Below, piece by piece: positions 25,634 to 34,146 of a stretch of DNA of 64,000 nucleotides. The notes beneath the pieces are model-generated. The model did not search any database. It was not told the DNA's origin and was given only the letters and a program-made list of their open reading frames with translations. Source of the stretch: Geoalkalibacter halelectricus (lineage in GTDB: Bacteria > Desulfobacterota > Desulfuromonadia > Desulfuromonadales > Geoalkalibacteraceae); contig NZ_CP092109.1 of NCBI RefSeq assembly GCF_025263685.1, positions 2,605,001 to 2,669,000 on the forward strand. The letters run 5' to 3'. Position 1 is the first letter of the stretch, and each line of letters starts with the position of its first letter. The position numbers were made by a program, and so were the translations under genes.

Positions 25634-27118
25634 TCAGATCCGCAGGTTGATGCCTCCGCCGGCAGGGGCGGCAGCGCTTGGCTCAGGGCTTTCTTTTTCC
25701 AGGGCCGCCAGGGATCTGGCGGATGTACGCGGTTGCGCAAACTCCGCCGCGGGCCGTTGATCGAAGGCCTGATGCCCGCCGTTGCGCCGTCCGTCGTCAA
25801 GACCGACCTCGAAACTGTCGATTTTGACGCCCTGACCTTCCAGGGCCTCACGCAGACGATGGAGGTTGCGCTCCAGAACCTCCTGAACCTGCGGGGTCTG
25901 AGCCAGCACCTGGGCCTTGAGCACGCCCTTTTCCATCACCAGTTCCATGCGCAGCTCGCCCAGTTCCTGGGGATTTAGCCGCAGGGTCATGACGCTGCGT
26001 TCTCCGGCGTTGCGCACCTGGAGGCGTTCCATAACCTGGTTGAGGATCTGCTGCTCGGGAACCTGAGCGCCTGAGGGCAGCTTGACGGTTTGGGGTGCCG
26101 CGGCTTCCGGTGTAACAGGCGCGCTTCGCGCTGTGTCCACGGCGAAGGTCGTGCTTGGCTCCGCCGCTGCTCCCGGAGAGGGGAGAGCAACTTCAGCCGC
26201 CGGATTGCGGTGCAGCAACGTGCCTGCGTCCGATTGCCCCTGGCGGGAGGCGAGCCCCGCGATCCGGGAGCTTTCCTCGCCGGCTCCTGGTTCCTGCACC
26301 AGGACCGCGTCCAGCCGTCCGCCCTCGCTCGGGCGCAGGCTTTCGCCGTGCAGGGCACGTGGGCCGAGCAACGCCGCGAAACGCGCATCCATGGTGTCTC
26401 TGAGCATCTGGCCGGGCTCATCCCGGCGCAGGCTCGGTGCTGGGGCGCCTTGGGATTCGGGGGACACACCCCTGTCCACCCCAGGCTCAACTGCCGCCTT
26501 GCCCATCTGCTCAGGAACCACGGCTTGCATCCTGGCCGCCATGACGGCAGAGTCGGTTGCCGCGCCGGACGCTTGCGCACCGGGGCGCAAGGCCTGGGCG
26601 TGCGCCTTGGGATCAACCGGCACTGCTTCGGGTTGGGGCGTCAATTCCTGACGAGAAGTCTCGCCCCAGGGATTTTGCGCACCGCCCTGTGCCCCGAAGG
26701 ACGGCTGAGCCTGCGGCAATCCGGAATCCGGCTGTCGCAGGGACACAAAGCCAGGATGTTGCTCGACCGCAAAAGCGGCGCGGCCTTCACCTGGCGATAC
26801 GTCTGCTTGCACTTGCGGGGCAGAAGTCCCCTGGGGCAGGTTTTCGTATCGAGGCCCTTGGGCCGGCAGCTCCCGCGCCATCTCGGCAACCTGAGCGGGG
26901 ATCAGGGTCGGCTGCGGCGTGAAAAGCTCCGCGGGCTGCGCGCCCAATGCCTGATCCTCGGCGGCCAGAGCGGAGAACAACTCCTCGTTGTGCTCGCCGG
27001 CCCCGGCGAGGGCCTGCAACAACTTGGCGAAATTATCGTTGTTCACGCCCTTCCCCTGGGCCTGAGCCCCAGCAAGACCGGGAAGCAGCTGAGTCATATC
27101 GATCATGAGTGCTTGCAT
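25634..27118 (-). CDS. fliK: Flagellar hook-length control protein FliK
   Basis: FliK measures hook length and triggers the FlhB substrate switch. The 494-aa product is low-complexity, Ala/Gln/Pro-rich over most of its length, as FliK proteins are. It ends with the conserved hook-length domain (VMTLRLNPQELGELRMELVMEKGVLKAQVLAQTPQVQEVLERNLHRLREALEGQGVKIDSFEV, about 375-440). The ATG at 27118 follows an ideal AGGAGGTGAAACGAT. Confidence 0.9.
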   Translation of the reverse strand: MQALMIDMTQLLPGLAGAQAQGKGVNNDNFAKLLQALAGAGEHNEELFSALAAEDQALGAQPAELFTPQPTLIPAQVAEMARELPAQGPRYENLPQGTSAPQVQADVSPGEGRAAFAVEQHPGFVSLRQPDSGLPQAQPSFGAQGGAQNPWGETSRQELTPQPEAVPVDPKAHAQALRPGAQASGAATDSAVMAARMQAVVPEQMGKAAVEPGVDRGVSPESQGAPAPSLRRDEPGQMLRDTMDARFAALLGPRALHGESLRPSEGGRLDAVLVQEPGAGEESSRIAGLASRQGQSDAGTLLHRNPAAEVALPSPGAAAEPSTTFAVDTARSAPVTPEAAAPQTVKLPSGAQVPEQQILNQVMERLQVRNAGERSVMTLRLNPQELGELRMELVMEKGVLKAQVLAQTPQVQEVLERNLHRLREALEGQGVKIDSFEVGLDDGRRNGGHQAFDQRPAAEFAQPRTSARSLAALEKESPEPSAAAPAGGGINLRI

Positions 27119-27170
27119 ATCGTTTCACCTCCTTTCATCGCGAAGTGGTGGTGCCTGCCTGCCGGAGCCT

Positions 27171-27641
27171 TTAGTTCTCCGGCGAGGAATAGGAAACGGT
27201 GAGTCGCGAGGCGATTTCGTAGTCCATGGCGGCCAGGATGCGGCCGGCGGATTTGGCGCGCATGCCTTCGAGAATGGCCACGGCCAGTTCCTTGTCCAGG
27301 GTGGTGAGAATGCGCGCGGCGCTGGCGGGGTCCATACGTTCGTACATTTTGCTCAATTCCTGGGCCTTCTGGATTTCGACCTCATCCTTCTGCGCGAGCA
27401 TGACGGCCAGCTCTTCACGCCACTGCCGCAGCTCGCCGAGTTTCTTATCGACCTCGGCCTGCAGAGTCTTTAGCTCGATTTCGCGCTGATCCAACTTCTT
27501 TTCCCGCTCCTGCAGGGCGCGGCGCTGCTCCTGCAGTTCGTTGAGAATGCGGCGCTCTTCCACCGAGCCGGCCTGCCCGGGCGCGGGCACCAGAAACAGC
27601 AGTGCGATCATCAGCAGGGGGGGCAGCATCAAACGGGTCAT
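27171..27641 (-). CDS. MotE-like periplasmic stator/magnesium-transporter-N-domain protein
   Basis: The 156-aa product has a signal peptide or anchor (MTRLMLPPLLMIALLFLVPAPGQA), a coiled coil (about 28-95, LNELQEQRRALQEREKKLDQREIELKTLQAEVDKKLGELRQ) and a C-terminal MgtE-N-like helical domain (LSKMYERMDPASAARILTTLDKELAVAILEGMRAKSAGRILAAMD). This architecture matches MotE of rhizobia, a chaperone for the stator-associated protein MotC. It lies between fliJ and fliK, as in many deltaproteobacteria. The start follows AGGAGATGAGCTC. Confidence 0.75.
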   Translation of the reverse strand: MTRLMLPPLLMIALLFLVPAPGQAGSVEERRILNELQEQRRALQEREKKLDQREIELKTLQAEVDKKLGELRQWREELAVMLAQKDEVEIQKAQELSKMYERMDPASAARILTTLDKELAVAILEGMRAKSAGRILAAMDYEIASRLTVSYSSPEN

Positions 27642-27645
27642 GAGC

Positions 27646-28080
27646 TCATCTCCTGTGAAACTGAACGGCGATCTCGTCGAGCACGATGCCGTCGCGGCGT
27701 TTGCTTTCTTGCTCGAATTCGAGGCGCTTTTTTTCCTTGAGTTTTTCCAGCAGCTTTTTGTCGCGCCCGGCTTCCGTAAGGCGCAGGCGCTTTTGATCGA
27801 TCTGGCGGCGCAACCGCTCGAGATCCTCCACCAGTCGCGCCACCGTCTCCACCTTGTGGCTGATGCGGTTTTGGAACAGCAGCAGATACTCGCAGCGAAT
27901 ACCGTCACGCTGGTGCTCTTCGAGATCGCGGTAGAGCTCACTCAGATCCTGCTCCTCCTGGGTCAGCCGGGTGAGCAGATCGGCTTCCTGCTGCAGGCTG
28001 CGCGCCAGATCCTGCTTGGCCTGGTCCTCGAGAATCTGGCGATAGTCGAGAACCGGTTGCAGTTTGAACTTCGGTGTCAT
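27646..28080 (-). CDS. fliJ: Flagellar export protein FliJ
   Basis: FliJ is the coiled-coil stalk of the export ATPase. The 144-aa product is an almost continuous charged coiled coil (QEADLLTRLTQEEQDLSELYRDLEEHQ, VETVARLVEDLERLRRQIDQKRLRLTEAGRDKKLLEKLKEKKRLEFEQE). It begins FKLQPVLDYRQILEDQAKQDLA, matching the family. The ATG follows GGAGGCTGATCC. Confidence 0.92.
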   Translation of the reverse strand: MTPKFKLQPVLDYRQILEDQAKQDLARSLQQEADLLTRLTQEEQDLSELYRDLEEHQRDGIRCEYLLLFQNRISHKVETVARLVEDLERLRRQIDQKRLRLTEAGRDKKLLEKLKEKKRLEFEQESKRRDGIVLDEIAVQFHRR

Positions 28081-28135
28081 GGATCAGCCTCCAGGCTGAA
28101 AAACAAAAAGAAAAAAGGGACGTATCTTTTCACCT

Positions 28136-28250
28136 GGTGTGGGGTCGCAACCCCCATGGCGAGGGTGTCTGGCGCCAGGGATGGCGCCGGCCAAGCGGCC
28201 AGGACGGCGAAAAGCGCCCCTTGCCATGGGGGTTGTGGCCCCACGCCGAA
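28136..28250. repeat. Palindromic intergenic element between fliJ and fliI
   Basis: Arms of about 26 bases starting GTGGGGTCGCAACCCCCATG and ending in the matching CATGGGGGTTGTGGCCCCAC pair with only three changes, all compatible with G-U wobble. Inside are two smaller hairpins, GGCGCC-AGGGAT-GGCGCC and GGCC-AAGC-GGCC. The phrase GCGCCAGGGATGGCGC recurs near 59141-59157. It fills the 182-base gap; no gene is seen. Confidence 0.7.
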
Positions 28251-28262
28251 CAGTTACGGAGC

Positions 28263-29585
28263 TCAGCGCAACTCCTTGCGCCGGTCGAGCACCAGGGCCT
28301 CGAGTTCGGCCAGGGTCGTGTCCAGATCGACCTTCTCGTCCATGCCCTGGCGCAGAAACTCCGTCACCGCCTCGATGCGGGTGAGGGTGTAGTCGATCTT
28401 GGCGTTGCTGCCCTTGGCGTAGGCGCCGATGTTGATGAGATCCTCGGCTTCCTTGAAGGTGGCGAGGATCTCGCGCACCTGTCCGGCGCACCTGAGGTGT
28501 TCGGTGGAGACGATATCGCGCATGACGCGGCTGGACGAGGCCAGGATATCGATGCAGGGATAGTGGTTTTTGGCGGCCAGGGCGCGCGAGAGCACGATGT
28601 GGCCGTCGAGGATGGAGCGCACCGCGTCGGCGATGGGCTCGTTCATGTCGTCGCCTTCGACCAGCACGGTGTAGAGACCGGTGATGCTGCCGCGGTCGCG
28701 GAAGGACCCGGCGCGCTCGAGGAGCTTGGGCAGGGTGGCGAACACCGAAGGCGTGTAGCCCTTGGTGGTGGGCGGCTCGCCCACGGCCAGCCCGACCTCG
28801 CGCATGGCCATGGCAAACCGCGTGACCGAGTCCATCATCAGCAATACGTCGGCGCCCTGGGCGCAGAAGTATTCGGCGACGGTGGTGGCGACGAAGGCGC
28901 CGCGCATGCGCAACAGCGGCGACTGATCCGAGGTGGCGACCACCACCACGGAGCGTGCCAGGCCCTCGGGCCCCAGGTCGCGTTCCATGAATTCCATGAC
29001 CTCGCGGCCACGCTCGCCGATCAGGGCGATGACGTTGACGTCGGCGCGGGCATGCTTGGCCATCATGCCGAGCAGCACGCTCTTGCCCACCCCCGAACCG
29101 GCCATGATGCCCATGCGTTGGCCCAGGCCGCTGGTCAAAAGGGCGTTGATGGAGCGCACCCCCAAATCCAGGGGTTGGGCGATTTTCTTGCGCTCCAGGG
29201 GGCCGGGCGGCAGGGCATAGAGCGGCATCTCGCGCCCGCCGTCCAGGGGCGGCCCGCCGTCGAGGGGCTCGCCCATGGCGCCGATGACCCGCCCCAGCAG
29301 CCCGTCATGAACCTGCAGCGCGGCGCTGGAGCGACGCACCCGGATCAGGCTGCCGGGCCCCAGCCCGCGCAATTCCCCCAAGGGCATGAGCAGCGCCTGG
29401 GAGTCGCGAAAGCCCACCACCTCGGCGGGAACCGCGGGTCCGCCGTCGAGGGGCTGAATCTCGCAGAGGGTGCCTACCGAGGCCTGGGGACAAGAGCCCT
29501 CGACGATCAGCCCGACGATGCGGGTGACCTTGCCGAGCACCCGCAGGGGGGGCACGGCGCGAATGCTTTCGAGCAGCGCCTCCAT
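28263..29585 (-). CDS. fliI: Flagellum-specific export ATPase FliI
   Basis: FliI is the hexameric ATPase that unfolds export substrates. The 440-aa product has an F1-like beta-barrel, Walker A AGSGVGKSV (about 162-170), the VIALIGERGREVMEFM block, Walker B DVLLMMDSVTRFAMAMRE and the C-terminal LAALEALVLDRR helix. Its ATG overlaps the fliH stop (TGATG). Length is normal. Confidence 0.97.
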   Translation of the reverse strand: MEALLESIRAVPPLRVLGKVTRIVGLIVEGSCPQASVGTLCEIQPLDGGPAVPAEVVGFRDSQALLMPLGELRGLGPGSLIRVRRSSAALQVHDGLLGRVIGAMGEPLDGGPPLDGGREMPLYALPPGPLERKKIAQPLDLGVRSINALLTSGLGQRMGIMAGSGVGKSVLLGMMAKHARADVNVIALIGERGREVMEFMERDLGPEGLARSVVVVATSDQSPLLRMRGAFVATTVAEYFCAQGADVLLMMDSVTRFAMAMREVGLAVGEPPTTKGYTPSVFATLPKLLERAGSFRDRGSITGLYTVLVEGDDMNEPIADAVRSILDGHIVLSRALAAKNHYPCIDILASSSRVMRDIVSTEHLRCAGQVREILATFKEAEDLINIGAYAKGSNAKIDYTLTRIEAVTEFLRQGMDEKVDLDTTLAELEALVLDRRKELR

Positions 29586-30247
29586 CAGCGCGCTCCGAGA
29601 TGTTCTTGCAGCCGCTGGCGGATCTCGTCGAGGCGGCTGTCGATGGTGGCGTCGACCTGGCCCAGGTGGGATTCCACCACGCAGCCGCCGCGCGAAACCC
29701 CGTCGTCGGCGCTGAAGCGCAGGTCGCGCAGACCGCTCACCGCCGCCAGGAACAACGGCTTGTGCTCGACCACCAGGGCGAGATCCTCGGGATGCACCCG
29801 CACCTGGTATTCGTCCGCCTTAAGAGCATGCTGCAGAGCGCTTTTAAGGGTTTCGAGCACGAACTCCGGGCGCGTGTCGATCTCGGCCCCAACCACCTGC
29901 TCGGCAATCGCCATGACCAGACGCACCATGTCCTCGGTGCTGTTTTTCAGCAAGGTGGCGCGCAACCGGCTCACCTCGTCGAGGGCCTGGCTCAGGGCAT
30001 CGGCGGCCTGCACCAGCGCGCCGGCGGCCTCATTCATGGCCTGGCGGTGACCCTCGCGGCGCGCCTCCTCGAGCTGTTCGCGCGCCGCCGCGGCGGTGGG
30101 TGCCGCCTGGGCGGGCTGTTCCAACACCCGGGCGCGCGCGCTCAGATCCTCCGCGACAAACACGCCGAACCCGCCCAGGGCCTGATCCGCGTCCTGCGCG
30201 TCGAAATCCAGGAAGCGCAAAGTCTTGAGCGCTGCCGTCTCCTCCAT
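29585..30247 (-). CDS. fliH: Flagellar assembly protein FliH
   Basis: FliH dimers hold FliI at the export gate. The product is about 220 aa with a central coiled region (AAAREQLEEARREGHRQAMNEAAGALVQAADALSQALDEVSRLRATL) and the conserved C-terminal domain (EDMVRLVMAIAEQVVGAEIDTRPEFVLETLKSALQHALKADEYQVRVHPEDLALV). The ATG at 30247 has TAGGGTATTTCGC before it; the ATG at 30271 has GGAGG with no spacer and is less likely. Confidence 0.9.
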   Translation of the reverse strand: MEETAALKTLRFLDFDAQDADQALGGFGVFVAEDLSARARVLEQPAQAAPTAAAAREQLEEARREGHRQAMNEAAGALVQAADALSQALDEVSRLRATLLKNSTEDMVRLVMAIAEQVVGAEIDTRPEFVLETLKSALQHALKADEYQVRVHPEDLALVVEHKPLFLAAVSGLRDLRFSADDGVSRGGCVVESHLGQVDATIDSRLDEIRQRLQEHLGAR

Positions 30248-30257
30248 GCGAAATACC

Positions 30258-31265
30258 CTAGACAAGCGCATCCTCCCCGCCGCGGCCCGGAATCACCAAC
30301 TGGCCTTCCTCCTCGAGCTTGAGCGCCACCTGCAGGATGGTCTGCTGCATGGCCTCGACCTCGGAAACCCGCACCGGGCCCATGGCCTCGAGATCCTCCT
30401 CGATCATCTCGGCGGCGCGCTGGGAGATGTTGCTGAAGATCTTTTCCTTGACTTCGTCGGATGCCGATTTGAGTGCCAGGGTCAGGGTGTCGTTGTTGAC
30501 CTCGCGCAGCACCATCTGCAAGGAGCGATTGTCGAGCTTGACCAGGTCCTCGAAGGTGAACATCTTGCGCCGGATGGTTTCGGCCATTTCCGGGTCGGTG
30601 ACCTCCAGGGCGGCAAGAATCGCCCGGTCGCCGCCCTTGTCGAGCCGCCCGAGGATTTCCACTACCTTGTCGATGCCGCCGACCTGCTTCTGCTCCTTGC
30701 TCACCACCACGCCGATCTCACGCTGCAAGGCATCCTCGATCTGCGCGATGACCTCGGGCGACACCCGGTCGATCTTGGCCACGCGGTACATGACGTCGGC
30801 CTGCAGCTCCTCGGGAAGAAAAGAGACAACCTTGCTCGCATGCTCGGATTTCTGCGTCGAGAGAATCAGGGCGATGGTCTGGGGATGCTCGCTTTCAAGC
30901 AGGCTGGCCACCATGCGCGGCTGCATCATGGAGATGGTTTCCAGGGGCCGGCCCTCGGTACCGCTGGCGACCTGCTCGAGCAGGCTCTCGGCACGCTCGT
31001 CGTCGCCGGAGCTGGCGATGGCGCGGCGCACGAAATCGTTGCCGTTGACGAACAGCCCGATGCTTTTGTTCTGGATCTGGCGGCATTCGTTGAGCACGTC
31101 GCGCGCGATGTCGGCGGGCACGTGGTCGATGGCCATCATACAGCGGCTGATCATGCGCACCTCAAGATCGTCGAGCTCGGCAAAGATCGCCGAGGAGGCT
31201 TCCTCGCCCAGACACAGCAGCAAAATCGCCGCCTTTTCCACACCGGAGAGTTTCGAATATTGCAT
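30258..31265 (-). CDS. fliG: Flagellar motor switch protein FliG
   Basis: FliG transmits stator torque to the rotor. The product is about 335 aa with the N-terminal MS-ring-binding domain (YSKLSGVEKAAILLLCLGEEASSAIFAEL), the EHPQT motif in the middle domain, and the charged torque helix in the C-terminal domain (MFTFEDLVKLDNRSLQMVLREVNNDTLTLALKSASDEVKEKIFSNISQRAAEMI). The second ATG (31265) has GAGG eight bases upstream and is preferred to 31271. Confidence 0.96.
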   Translation of the reverse strand: MQYSKLSGVEKAAILLLCLGEEASSAIFAELDDLEVRMISRCMMAIDHVPADIARDVLNECRQIQNKSIGLFVNGNDFVRRAIASSGDDERAESLLEQVASGTEGRPLETISMMQPRMVASLLESEHPQTIALILSTQKSEHASKVVSFLPEELQADVMYRVAKIDRVSPEVIAQIEDALQREIGVVVSKEQKQVGGIDKVVEILGRLDKGGDRAILAALEVTDPEMAETIRRKMFTFEDLVKLDNRSLQMVLREVNNDTLTLALKSASDEVKEKIFSNISQRAAEMIEEDLEAMGPVRVSEVEAMQQTILQVALKLEEEGQLVIPGRGGEDALV

Positions 31266-31281
31266 GGCCATCGCCTCGGGC

Positions 31282-32844
31282 TTAGCTTTCCTTAAGCCAG
31301 GTTTTGATCACCTGGGCCGGGGTGGCCTTACCGGCCAGCACCTCGTTGCGGATCTGCGCCATCGGATCGCGGGGCCCAGGCAACATGCCGGTCTGGCTCA
31401 TCTCCGACTCCAGCTCCTCGACGGTCTTGTAATGCTCGACGGCCTTGGCCTCGGTCTTGAGGGTACGCACCAGGGGCCGCACCAGCAGGAAATAAACCAG
31501 GGCGGCGGCGATGGCCAGCAACGCGTACTTGATCAACGGCCAGAACTGCCAGAACCGATCCAGGGGGCTTGATTCCACCCCGGGAAAATCGGCCAGGCCG
31601 TTCTCGAAGGGCATGGAGACGATCTGGATCTGATCGCCGCGGTTGCGATCCAGCCCCAGGGCGCCGATGACCATATTCTCGATGGACAGCAGCTCGTTGT
31701 TGTTGCGCGGCACGAAGGCCGGGCCCTCGCTGCCCGGAGCCGCCGGCCGATCACCGACCAGCACCGCCACCGAGAGGTTGCGGATTCCGCCGACGGAGCC
31801 GATGGTGCGGCTAATGGATTTGCTGATTTCGAAATTGGTGGTTTCCTCGTTGCGGCTCGACGGAATACCGCCGCCCAAGGCAAAGGCCGGGCCTTCAAGG
31901 TTGGATTCCACCCCGGGCACGCCGCCGGCGGCCTGCTGACCGGAGCGCTCTTCCATGACCTGCTCGCTACGCACCGCGGTGCGGCTGGGATCGAAAATTT
32001 CCTCGGTGCGCTCGACCTGGGAGAAATCAAGTTGCGCGGTAATGCGGACCAGCGAATTGCCGATCCCCAGGGCGCGGTCGAGCAGGGACTGGGCGCGCTC
32101 CTCAAGACTGCGCTCGACACGGCTCTGATAGTCGAGCATCCCCGGCGTCATGGGGCCTTCGATGCCGTCGCCCGGCCGTTTCGAGAGTACCCGCCCGGTG
32201 GAGTCGATGACGGTGACGTTTTTCGGGTCCAGCCCCTCGATGCTGCTCGCCACCAGGTGCACGATACCCTGCACCTGGCCGTCGCTGGGGCTGCGCCCGG
32301 GCACCAGTTGGAGAATCACCGAGGCGGTGGCCTCCTGCTGCTGCTCGCGAAACAGGCGCCGCTCCGGCAGGGCCAGGTGCACCCGCGCGCCCTCCACCAG
32401 GGAGAGATTGGCGATGGTGCGCGCCAGCTCGCCCTGCAGGGCGCGTTGATAGTTGACCTTCTGGGCGAAGTCGGTCATGCCGAAACTCTGCTTGTCGAAC
32501 AGCTCGAAACCGACGCCGCCGCCCTGGGGAATGCCGGCGCCGGCCATCTCCAGGCGCGCCTCGTAGACCTGGTTGGCGGGCAGGTAGATGGAGCGCCCCT
32601 CGTTCTGCAACCGATAGGGGATGCGGTTGTCCTTGAGCCAGGTCACCACGGCCGCCGCGTCGGTGGAATCGAGATTGCTGTAGAGCAACCGATAATCCCC
32701 GGTGCGCGCGCTCAGGATGATAAGCGCGAACAGCAGCAGGCTCACCAGCCCTACCCCGGCAAAGCTCAGCTTGCGCTTGAGGGGCCATTGCATGATGAGC
32801 TCAAACAGATTTTTCGGCGGTAATTTTTTCGCTTCTTCGGCCAT
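31282..32844 (-). CDS. fliF: Flagellar MS-ring protein FliF
   Basis: FliF forms the MS-ring in the inner membrane. The 520-aa product has two membrane helices, near residues 25-46 and 430-455, enclosing periplasmic RBM domains (DYRLLYSNLDSTDAAAVVTWLKDNRIPYRL; RTIANLSLVEGARVHLALPERRLF). The cytosolic tail that binds FliG is present (EHYKTVEELESEMSQ...IKTWLKES). The ATG follows TGAGGTTTCGGGCCG. Confidence 0.96.
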   Translation of the reverse strand: MAEEAKKLPPKNLFELIMQWPLKRKLSFAGVGLVSLLLFALIILSARTGDYRLLYSNLDSTDAAAVVTWLKDNRIPYRLQNEGRSIYLPANQVYEARLEMAGAGIPQGGGVGFELFDKQSFGMTDFAQKVNYQRALQGELARTIANLSLVEGARVHLALPERRLFREQQQEATASVILQLVPGRSPSDGQVQGIVHLVASSIEGLDPKNVTVIDSTGRVLSKRPGDGIEGPMTPGMLDYQSRVERSLEERAQSLLDRALGIGNSLVRITAQLDFSQVERTEEIFDPSRTAVRSEQVMEERSGQQAAGGVPGVESNLEGPAFALGGGIPSSRNEETTNFEISKSISRTIGSVGGIRNLSVAVLVGDRPAAPGSEGPAFVPRNNNELLSIENMVIGALGLDRNRGDQIQIVSMPFENGLADFPGVESSPLDRFWQFWPLIKYALLAIAAALVYFLLVRPLVRTLKTEAKAVEHYKTVEELESEMSQTGMLPGPRDPMAQIRNEVLAGKATPAQVIKTWLKES

Positions 32845-32909
32845 CGGCCCGAAACCTCATTGAAAGGTGGGATCGCTGTGCTTGCGGGATCGCTACGCCC
32901 AATCCCACC

Positions 32910-33206
32910 TTAAACCTGCATGCGCATCACTTCGTGATAGGCTTCGCTGACCTTGTTGCGCATCTGCACCATGAGACGCAGGGAAATGTCGGCCTGCTCC
33001 ATGGAGATCATGACTTCGTGCAGGTTCTTGGCCTGGCCGCTGTGCAGTTCCTCGACCTGGCGGTCGGCATGGATCTGGGCGGCGTTGACCTTGGTAATGG
33101 TGTCGGCGAGAATTTCACCGAAGCCGGGACCGCTGGCGGCGGCGGCCGGGCGGGCCGGGGGGGTGCCCAGGCCCTGCAGATGCGTGAGCAGGGTGATGTC
33201 TTTCAT
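32910..33206 (-). CDS. fliE: Flagellar hook-basal body protein FliE
   Basis: FliE links the MS-ring and rod and is the first export substrate. The 98-aa product has the family pattern FGEILADTITKVNAAQIHADRQVEELHSG followed by LHEVMISMEQADISLRLMVQMRNKVSEAYHEVMRMQV. It sits between flgC and fliF, the standard order. The ATG follows GGTAGGATTGAATC. Confidence 0.95.
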   Translation of the reverse strand: MKDITLLTHLQGLGTPPARPAAAASGPGFGEILADTITKVNAAQIHADRQVEELHSGQAKNLHEVMISMEQADISLRLMVQMRNKVSEAYHEVMRMQV

Positions 33207-33215
33207 GATTCAATC

Positions 33216-33647
33216 CTACCTTCCGATTTCAAGGGCCTTGAGGGCCATGCGTTTGCTGGCCTTGACCACGGTGACGTTGGCTTCATAAGCGCGGCTGGCC
33301 GATTTCATATCCACCATCTCGTCCATCAGGTTGATGTTGGGCATGGCCACATAGCCGGTCTCGTCGGCGTCTGGGTGCGAGGGGTCGTAGACCAGTTTCG
33401 GCTCGCTGGTGTCGGCGAGGATGCGATCGACCCGCACTCCCTGCACCGCGCCGCGCAGGCTTCGATCAAGTCGCTCTTCAAAAGACGTGCCCACCGGACG
33501 AAAAACCACGCTTTTCTTTTGGTAGGGACCGCCCTCGGGAGTGCGGGTGGTCTCCATATTGGCCAGGTTCGAGCTGATGGTGTCCATGCGCAGGCGCTGC
33601 GCCTGAAGCGCCGAGGAACTGATCCGCAAACTATTGAAAAGATCCAT
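33216..33647 (-). CDS. flgC: Flagellar proximal rod protein FlgC
   Basis: The 143-aa product begins MDLFNSLRISSSALQAQRLRM and contains NLANMETTRTPEGGPYQKKSVVFRPV, then the C-terminal GYVAMPNINLMDEMVDMKSASRAYEANVTVVKASKRMALKALEIGR. These are definitive FlgC blocks. It is a rod subunit exported by the flagellar system. The ATG follows AAGGAGTTGACTT. Confidence 0.96.
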   Translation of the reverse strand: MDLFNSLRISSSALQAQRLRMDTISSNLANMETTRTPEGGPYQKKSVVFRPVGTSFEERLDRSLRGAVQGVRVDRILADTSEPKLVYDPSHPDADETGYVAMPNINLMDEMVDMKSASRAYEANVTVVKASKRMALKALEIGR

Positions 33648-33658
33648 AAGTCAACTCC

Positions 33659-34072
33659 TTAGCGCCCATCCTGGGCGACGTATTTGAGCAGTCCGAGTTT
33701 TTTGCTGAGCATCTGCGCCGCCGCTTCGTAGAGCAGTTGGTTTTCGGCCATGTTGAGCATTTCCTGGTCGACGCTGACGTTGTTGCCGTCGCCGACGCCG
33801 GATTGATCCGGGGTGCGCAACACCCGCCCCGACACCTGATCGAGATTGTTTTGCGACAGGGGAAAGTGGCGCGCGTGGGTGGCCGCCATTTTTCCGTCAT
33901 TGCGTCCCACGGCGGCGCTCAGGGCCTCGGCGAACTCAAAGCGCGCCGCCGTGTAGCCGGGCGTGTTGCCGTTGGCGATGTTGCTGGCGATGACCTGCTG
34001 GTTCTGCTGGCGCAGATCAAGCACCTTGTGCAGCAACTGGCTGGTTTGGTCGAAAATTCCCAAATTGGACAT
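33659..34072 (-). CDS. flgB: Flagellar proximal rod protein FlgB
   Basis: The 137-aa product has LLHKVLDLRQQNQQVIASNIANGNTPGYTAARFEFAEAL and the C-terminal VSVDQEMLNMAENQLLYEAAAQMLSKKLGLLKYVAQDGR, as in FlgB. It is first gene of unit I. The upstream gap to the TPR gene is only 74 bases with no clear promoter, so unit I may start at the TPR gene. Confidence 0.95.
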   Translation of the reverse strand: MSNLGIFDQTSQLLHKVLDLRQQNQQVIASNIANGNTPGYTAARFEFAEALSAAVGRNDGKMAATHARHFPLSQNNLDQVSGRVLRTPDQSGVGDGNNVSVDQEMLNMAENQLLYEAAAQMLSKKLGLLKYVAQDGR

Positions 34073-34146
34073 GGTATTGCTCTCCTTCCGTCAACAAGCG
34101 GCCCCGAAAACCCTGCGCCGCTGTCGGTCTTTTGACAGGGCCGGAC

